Source: Verrucomicrobiota bacterium (GTDB taxonomy: Bacteria; Verrucomicrobiota; Verrucomicrobiia; Verrucomicrobiales; Akkermansiaceae). From it: a DNA stretch of 19,014 nt. The translations under genes were made by a program, and so were the position numbers. The notes under the pieces are model-generated. The model was not told the origin of the DNA. It ran no database searches and worked only from the letters and a program-made list of their open reading frames with translations. Location: the NCBI GenBank assembly GCA_008932955.1, contig WBXE01000022.1:1-19014 (forward strand), read 5' to 3'. How positions within the stretch are numbered: position 1 is the stretch's first letter; every line of letters begins with the position of its first letter. Positions 14,463-19,014 of the stretch are shown piece by piece.

Positions 14463-16250
14463 TCAGTCCCACCACTCTGGGTGCTCGGTTTGGAAACTGA
14501 GCGGCGAGCCAGTCAGCGGGTGGTGGAATGCGAGTTGCCAGGAGTGGAGTTGGAGCGGTGGCGCGGCGGGATCGAGCGTCTGGATATCGCCGATTTGGCG
14601 GTCCGGGAGATACGCTGGATCGCCGGCGACGGGCCAGCCGAGTTGCCAGAGGTGAATGCGGATTTGATGGGTGCGGCCGCTGGCGAGCTTGGCTTCTAAT
14701 AAAGCAGAGCCATCCGGGCAGCGCTTGAGGACTTGGAAGTCGGTGCGCGACGGGAGGCCGTCGAGTTCGTCGATCTGCCGGGTGCCGAGCACGGCGGGGG
14801 CGGCGGAGATCGGCGCATTAGAGTAAAACGCGTCATCTGGCGGGTGGCCGAGAACGCGCACAAGGTAGCGTTTCTCGACCGTGCCGTCGAGAAACTGGCG
14901 TTGAAGTAGGCGGCAAATGTGGCGGGTGCGGGCGAAGAGGACCAGGCCGGTGGTGTTGGCATCGAGACGGTGGACCGGCCGCAGCGGTTTGGGGGCGTAG
15001 GCCAGGTTGAGCAAATATTGGAGCGTGTTGCGGTGGAAGCGGCCACTCGCGTGCATCGGCAGCGGCGCGGGTTTGTGGACCATCACGATCGCCTCATCTT
15101 CATGCAGCACGCCGATCGCCGCCGACACCGGTGGCTCGATATCCGGCGGAAAGGTTTGGATCACCCGTTCCCCGCCACGCACGCGGTGGTCTGAACCACG
15201 CAGCTTGCCCCCGTAGTCTTGGAAGCGGCCGGCGGCGCAGCGCGCGGCCCATTCCGGCGGCGCAATATGCGGAAATAGATCGATCAGCACCTCCAACAAC
15301 AAGCGGCCGTCGTGGGCGGCTGGGATATTGATCGGCCGGCGGTTTGCCCAAGGCACCGAGCCCGGCAAGGGGTTGGACACTCGCGCGATCTCGGCCTGCC
15401 GGTGGCGGATTCGTTCGGCCATGCGCTCCGGCTCACCCTTGAAGCAATGCGGGCAACTCACCCCCGCCACATGCCGCGGATCATCCTGGTCAGCTGCGTC
15501 CAGCGGTGCCTGGCAGGCGAAACACACGGCGTAGCCCGACTCGCGCAGCGCCGGATCCACGCCCACTCGTTGGTCGAACACAAAGCACTCGCCATCATAA
15601 TGCGCGCCACCGCAGTCCTCGAAATATTTGAGGATGCCGCCGTCGAGTTGGAAGATGTTTTGGAACCCTTGCTCTTCCATGAACGGCCCGGCCTTCTCGC
15701 AGCGGATGCCACCCGTGCAAAACATAACGACCGGTTGGTCTTTGTACTCCTGGGGCAGTTGGCGAACCGCCTCCGGGAACTCGCGAAAGGTATTAATGCC
15801 GGGAATGACGGCGTTTTTGAAGGTGCCGAGTCTGACCTCGTAGTCGTTTCGGGTGTCGAGCAAGATGAGCGGTCGGCCCTCGTCGAGCCAGCGCTTGAGT
15901 TCGGAGGCGGCGATCTTGGGTGAGGTGTAATTAGCCGGGCGGATGCTCTCGATGCCGAAGGCGATGATCTCCTGTTTGATGCGCACCAGCATGCGGTTGA
16001 ACGGTTGTTGGTCGCTGAGGCTGATTTTGGGTTCCAAGCCCTCGAGGCCCGGGATCTCGCGGAGTTTTGACAACAGCCGTTGGATGGATTCTGCGGTCCC
16101 GGCGACGAATAGGTTAATCCCCTCGCTGCTCAGGAGGATGGTGCCTTTAAGCTCCCAGGCCTTGCAGCGGTCGATGAGATCCGCACGCAACTCTTTGAGA
16201 CCGCTGAGTGCGGCAAAGCGGTAAGTCGAGATATTGGTGACAGCGGACAC
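14463..16250 (-). CDS. Fusion: TrhO-type tRNA uridine hydroxylase (rhodanese) + RluA-family pseudouridine synthase
   Basis: A 595-aa two-enzyme protein. The first half resembles TrhO/YceA, which hydroxylates U34 of certain tRNAs: N-terminal fold with KGTILLSSEGINLFVAG (35-51), rhodanese domain about 108-213 with active-site C178 in MFCTGGIRCEKAG, then a CxxC...CxxC cluster (C243, C246, C266, C269) that probably binds zinc. The second half, from about 300, is an RluA-type pseudouridine synthase: S4-like part (RCAAGRFQDYGGKLRGSDHR), catalytic D430 in PVHRLDANTTGLVLFAR, and SGRTHQIRIHL (524-534). No frameshift or stop lies between them. The start is uncertain. A GTG at 16250 begins at the conserved VTNISTYRFAAL region and is preferred; the frame is open to an ATG at 16361 (37 poorly conserved residues). 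The DUF4407 gene is divergent. Confidence 0.88.
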   Translation of the reverse strand: MSAVTNISTYRFAALSGLKELRADLIDRCKAWELKGTILLSSEGINLFVAGTAESIQRLLSKLREIPGLEGLEPKISLSDQQPFNRMLVRIKQEIIAFGIESIRPANYTSPKIAASELKRWLDEGRPLILLDTRNDYEVRLGTFKNAVIPGINTFREFPEAVRQLPQEYKDQPVVMFCTGGIRCEKAGPFMEEQGFQNIFQLDGGILKYFEDCGGAHYDGECFVFDQRVGVDPALRESGYAVCFACQAPLDAADQDDPRHVAGVSCPHCFKGEPERMAERIRHRQAEIARVSNPLPGSVPWANRRPINIPAAHDGRLLLEVLIDLFPHIAPPEWAARCAAGRFQDYGGKLRGSDHRVRGGERVIQTFPPDIEPPVSAAIGVLHEDEAIVMVHKPAPLPMHASGRFHRNTLQYLLNLAYAPKPLRPVHRLDANTTGLVLFARTRHICRLLQRQFLDGTVEKRYLVRVLGHPPDDAFYSNAPISAAPAVLGTRQIDELDGLPSRTDFQVLKRCPDGSALLEAKLASGRTHQIRIHLWQLGWPVAGDPAYLPDRQIGDIQTLDPAAPPLQLHSWQLAFHHPLTGSPLSFQTEHPEWWD

Positions 16251-16502
16251 AGTGGGAAACCAGCACGAGATCGGAAGGGTTGCCAGCACAGAATTTTTTG
16301 GCGCAAGCGCGCGGGCGGCTAGATCATGCGCATGAGGGTGAGCTGCTAGGCACGGAGGCATGGCCGTTGGAGGGCGGGGCGCAGAGCTTCCTGCCGGCGT
16401 AGGAGATGCGATAAAGGACAGCCTGGCCCCGCTGCCAGCCCGTCAAAGAACTTCGCATATTCCGCTGGCGTCGCCACGCAAGACGGCTACGCTCTGCCGC
16501 AG

Positions 16503-18161
16503 ATGCCGCAATTGCCTCCCACCGAACCCGCGACTCACACCGATCAACCCACCCGCTGGGACCGCTGGATGCGGCCGCTCTACTGGATGGCCGGAGCCCG
16601 CTGGGAAACCCTGCGGCATTGCCCGCCAAGCGAACGGGAACGCATCGCGGTGCTTGGCAGCACGGTGTTGATCCCGACAGTGATGTCGTTTCTCGGAATG
16701 ATCTTTTATGCCAAGAGCCGCTTTGCCAATCCGCCGTGGATGTCGGTGATGGCCATCGCGCTGGCCTGGTCATTCGTCATCATGAATACCGACCGCATTC
16801 TGCTGGCCACCTACCGGCCGTTTCAGCCGTGGTGGCGGCGCTGCATGCAGGTGCTGTTTCGTTTTGCGCTGTCGGCGGTGGTCAGCGTGGCGATCAGTTT
16901 TCCGTTTTGCCTGGATCAGTACCGCCCGGCGATTACCTACCGCCTGCAAACCGAGTTGCAAGGAAAACTCAACACCCTGCGCGAGGAAGAAGCCGGCAAG
17001 CGGGCCGAGTTAGCCGCGGAATTGCAAAAAATCCGCGACGATGAAGCCGCCTCGCGCAAGCAATTGGTGGCCAGCTACACCAGCCAGCACGACGGGCTGC
17101 TTGGCCAGTTGCCGGCCTTGGAAACTGCCATTCTAAACCCGGAAGAATACGCCGACAAGCGGACGGAGGACGAACGGCGGCGGGCCGGCGAGCCCGATTT
17201 TGTGGCACCGGCCAGTGGCGAGACCCGCAATGTGCTCGCCAGCATCGAGGCCCAAAAGGAGACGCTGGCCAAGACCAAGACGAAGCTCGAGGACCGCCAA
17301 GATTTGCATAACCGTCTCGTCGAGGCCATCGCCCGCGAAAGCAACGGCCAGCCGAATGAATTTTACCCCGAGCCGAAAAAGTCCGGCTCCGGGCCGCGAA
17401 CCAAGGACATGATGGCACGCGACAAGGCGGTTAATGCCGAGTTGCGACGGCTCGATTCGGCCCTCACCCTTCAACAAGAAGGCTTGCTCACCGGCGACAA
17501 ACAACTCGCCACTGCCCGCCTCGCCGACCGCAACGCGTATCTTGACGCATTGGTTGGCAAGCGCGACGGGTTCATCGAGGAAGGCCGGGAAAAGGAGCGC
17601 GTCCGCAAGGAGCGCCTGGCCAAACTCCAGGCCGATATCACCGCGGTGGAAACCGCACATCCACTGCAGCTCACCCGCCTCGCCGATCAGACCGCCGCGT
17701 TGGAAACCACCCACGCCAGCAATACCAAACGCCACGAAGAGCGCTACCTGCCACACATCCAACGCATCGAACGCAAGATGACCGGCGTGCTCGATCCGAT
17801 GGAGGAAACCATCGGCCTCTACCGCGTGATCTTCGTGCCCGCACCCGATGCCGACCAAGCGGAAAAGGCCGAGCAACCGCAAAAATGGCTCGCCGGCTTG
17901 TTCCAGTTCTTGGTGATTTTCGGCACTCTTTTCGTCCTCGACCTGGTGCCGATCATGACCAAAATTTTCAGCCGGGCGGGTCCGTATGACGTGCTCGTCG
18001 AGCATCCCGAGTTCATTGCCAATGCCAACCTGCGGGTCTTTCGCAGCGAGTATGGCAAGCACGCGGACGCTTGGGGCGTCACCGGCATGGCCAGTCAGCC
18101 CAGCGGCCCGGATCTCGTCAAAGGCAATCCGCGCAACCTCGCACCGGAGTCCAAGAGTTGA
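16503..18161 (+). CDS. DUF4407 membrane protein with long coiled coil
   Basis: A 552-aa protein of the DUF4407 family, function unknown. Three N-terminal membrane segments (about 48-70, 78-96, 117-137) are followed by about 300 residues of charged helix with coiled-coil character (for example 150-195, 245-280, 305-410), and a fourth membrane segment at 463-485 running into the family's end motif VPIMTKIFSRAGPYDVLVEH (482-501). The conserved stretch before it, DPMEETIGLYRV (431-442), also fits. Helices 3 and 4 flank the long coiled coil, so it is probably a large loop on one face of the membrane. The ATG at 16503 is the first in frame; no Shine-Dalgarno is seen. The 16362-16502 gap to the divergent fusion gene must hold both promoters. 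No neighbour suggests a function. Confidence 0.85.
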   Translation: MPQLPPTEPATHTDQPTRWDRWMRPLYWMAGARWETLRHCPPSERERIAVLGSTVLIPTVMSFLGMIFYAKSRFANPPWMSVMAIALAWSFVIMNTDRILLATYRPFQPWWRRCMQVLFRFALSAVVSVAISFPFCLDQYRPAITYRLQTELQGKLNTLREEEAGKRAELAAELQKIRDDEAASRKQLVASYTSQHDGLLGQLPALETAILNPEEYADKRTEDERRRAGEPDFVAPASGETRNVLASIEAQKETLAKTKTKLEDRQDLHNRLVEAIARESNGQPNEFYPEPKKSGSGPRTKDMMARDKAVNAELRRLDSALTLQQEGLLTGDKQLATARLADRNAYLDALVGKRDGFIEEGREKERVRKERLAKLQADITAVETAHPLQLTRLADQTAALETTHASNTKRHEERYLPHIQRIERKMTGVLDPMEETIGLYRVIFVPAPDADQAEKAEQPQKWLAGLFQFLVIFGTLFVLDLVPIMTKIFSRAGPYDVLVEHPEFIANANLRVFRSEYGKHADAWGVTGMASQPSGPDLVKGNPRNLAPESKS

Positions 18162-18171
18162 GCCCGAACTC

Positions 18172-18193
18172 CGAAGTTAAAATCTGAACTTCG
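18172..18193 (+). terminator. Hairpin after the DUF4407 gene
   Basis: CGAAGTT (18172-18178) and AACTTCG (18187-18193) form a perfect 7-bp stem with an 8-nt loop, 10 bases past the stop codon. No U-tract follows, so termination is only suggested by position. Confidence 0.4.
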
Positions 18194-18201
18194 ATCATGA
18201 A

Positions 18202-18319
18202 ACCACCGATTACACCGATTTTACGGATTTTTTGGATTCGGATTTCCTCATCATTTGCAGCGCGGCAGAAGCTCCAGATAACTCCTATGGTAATCCGTAA
18301 AATCCGTGCAATCCGTGGT
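18202..18319. repeat. Complete palindromic intergenic element with 28-bp terminal inverted repeats
   Basis: The left arm at 18202-18229 (ACCACCGATTACACCGATTT...) is matched by the reverse complement of 18292-18319 over 28 bp with three mismatches. About 62 bases of core separate them, including TCATTTGCAGCGCGGCAGAA. The core and right arm recur at 1-95. The arms are themselves built of imperfect ACGGATT-type units. No ORF is inside, so it would be a non-autonomous MITE-like or REP-type element. Confidence 0.8.
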
Positions 18320-18445
18320 CCATCTAACATCGAGGTTTGTAGAACTTTGGTTTTTGGGTTGAGCACGCCGGGCTCCGCTGTTGCCGGTACTTGACCAACG
18401 CCACACTGGCAACGATGGTGCCGCCGCTACCCGCGCCATCTCTAA

Positions 18446-19014
18446 GTGAACCTCATTCCCAACGACCTCAGTCTGTTCTTCGGCCGCTTCCATGTGTTGC
18501 TGGTGCATCTGCCCATCGGCTTCCTGGTTATGCTGGTATGTCTCGAAGCCTTGGCTTGCTTGCCGGGCTTGCGCCATCTGCGCGCCGCCCGCGGCGCCGT
18601 GCTCATGCTCGTCGTTCCCGCCACCGCCCTCAGCGCCCTGTGCGGTTGGCTGCTGGCGCGCGGCGGTGGCGGCTATGACGCAAAGCTGCTGGACTGGCAC
18701 ATGTGGGCCGGCTTCAGCGTGGCGGCGGCCTGCGTGCTGGCCTTGGTAATGCATTGGCTCACCTGGCGTGCCGCCTACGCGGTGGCGCTGCTGCTACTCT
18801 TTAGCGGGCTGTTGGTGACCAGTCATTGGGGTGGCTCGCTCACTCATGGCGAGGACTACCTCACCCACTACCTGCCAGCGTTCCAGCGCTCATGGTCCGC
18901 TGATCAAGCCGCCGCCGAGCCCGTCACTCAGCCTACCGTTCAGCCTACCGTTCAGCCTACCGTTCAGCCTACCGTTCAACCTACTGTTCAACCTACCGTT
19001 CAACCCGTCACTCA
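18446..19014 (+). CDS. DUF2231 membrane protein, N-terminal part (runs off the window)
   Basis: An open frame begins at a GTG at 18446, directly after an in-frame TAA at 18443, and continues past the window end, so at least 189 codons are seen. It starts MNLIPNDLSLFFGRFHVLLVHLPIGF, with H16 and H21 in the HxxxxH pattern of DUF2231, then DWHMWAG (H85), and SHWGGSLTHGEDYLTHY (126-142). About four membrane segments lie at 17-38, 50-68, 86-104 and 109-126. The segment HWGGSLTHGEDYL is familiar from large verrucomicrobial/planctomycete proteins in which this domain precedes a c-type cytochrome part, so the rest of this gene may encode that; it cannot be checked here. After residue 158 comes a low-complexity (QPTV)n linker. 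The histidines could ligate haem, as inferred for the family. Confidence 0.8.
   Translation, partial: MNLIPNDLSLFFGRFHVLLVHLPIGFLVMLVCLEALACLPGLRHLRAARGAVLMLVVPATALSALCGWLLARGGGGYDAKLLDWHMWAGFSVAAACVLALVMHWLTWRAAYAVALLLLFSGLLVTSHWGGSLTHGEDYLTHYLPAFQRSWSADQAAAEPVTQPTVQPTVQPTVQPTVQPTVQPTVQPVT
18929..19000 (+). repeat. 12-bp tandem repeat encoding Gln-Pro-Thr-Val
   Basis: Six units: CAGCCTACCGTT four times identically (18929-18976), CAACCTACTGTT, then CAACCTACCGTT. The same CCCGTCACTCA word flanks the array on both sides (18920-18930 and 19004-19014), so the higher-order array may continue beyond the window. All units keep frame, giving a (QPTV)n linker. Identical adjacent units imply recent slippage or unequal recombination. 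Confidence 0.9.

Noticed and set aside
16324..16773. Minus-strand ORF across the gap between the fusion gene and the DUF4407 gene
   Set aside because: It overlaps the well-supported DUF4407 start and consists of low-complexity Ser/Arg/Pro sequence with no domain.
16362..18161. Defence or toxin system around the DUF4407 gene
   Set aside because: No nuclease, NTPase, transposase or toxin-antitoxin partner lies within reach; neighbours are an RNA-modification fusion and a DUF2231 gene.
18929..19014. CRISPR array
   Set aside because: The units are 12 bp, head to tail without spacers, in frame within a coding region. The ACGGATT-type repeats at the window ends are also not regularly spaced.
1..19014. 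tRNA, rRNA or known structured ncRNA genes
   Set aside because: I looked for T-loop/CCA-type ends and rRNA core words and found none; a covariance-model scan would be decisive.

Overview
The window is about 19 kb of GC-rich chromosomal DNA, most probably from a member of the Verrucomicrobiota. The grounds are a small secreted protein that looks like the exosortase-associated family TIGR04073, a DUF2231 membrane protein of the kind that begins large verrucomicrobial/planctomycete cytochrome-type proteins, palindromic intergenic repeats of a type I recall from these genomes (one reads as the spurious peptide tail SCGQDARAT), and general scarcity of Shine-Dalgarno sites. The taxonomic call is inference from gene families; there is no rRNA or tRNA gene here. 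No phage, insertion-sequence transposase, CRISPR array or recognisable defence system was found.

Layout. Positions 1-4629 are a minus-strand block of housekeeping genes: dapF, dapA and a class V aminotransferase in close succession, then serS behind a leader containing a dispersed repeat and two mutually exclusive hairpins. Positions 4798-7781 are a plus-strand, overlapping or nearly overlapping four-gene operon for a metal-ion ABC importer: binding protein, unknown membrane-anchored 151-aa protein, ATPase with a Cys/His-rich N-terminus, and eight-helix-type permease. Positions 7782-9086 are repeat-rich, with two small genes (a WGR-like protein and a DUF2892 membrane protein), followed by an RluE-type pseudouridine synthase.

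Positions 9684-14169 are again minus strand: a transglutaminase-like membrane protein, serA, and the TIGR04073-like gene, which ends in a textbook intrinsic terminator. A fusion of a TrhO-type tRNA uridine hydroxylase (rhodanese) with an RluA-type pseudouridine synthase lies at 14463-16250 on the minus strand. A DUF4407 coiled-coil membrane protein is divergent from it on the plus strand. The window ends inside a DUF2231 gene that carries a 12-bp tandem repeat encoding Gln-Pro-Thr-Val units.

Two themes link the genes. One is amino-acid supply and use: diaminopimelate/lysine (dapA, dapF) and serine (serA, a candidate serine-pathway aminotransferase, serS). The other is RNA modification (RluE-like, TrhO-RluA fusion). 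The most interesting non-coding content is three families of palindromic intergenic repeats. The least understood coding content is the 151-aa protein in the metal transporter operon and the Cys/His-rich tip of its ATPase.
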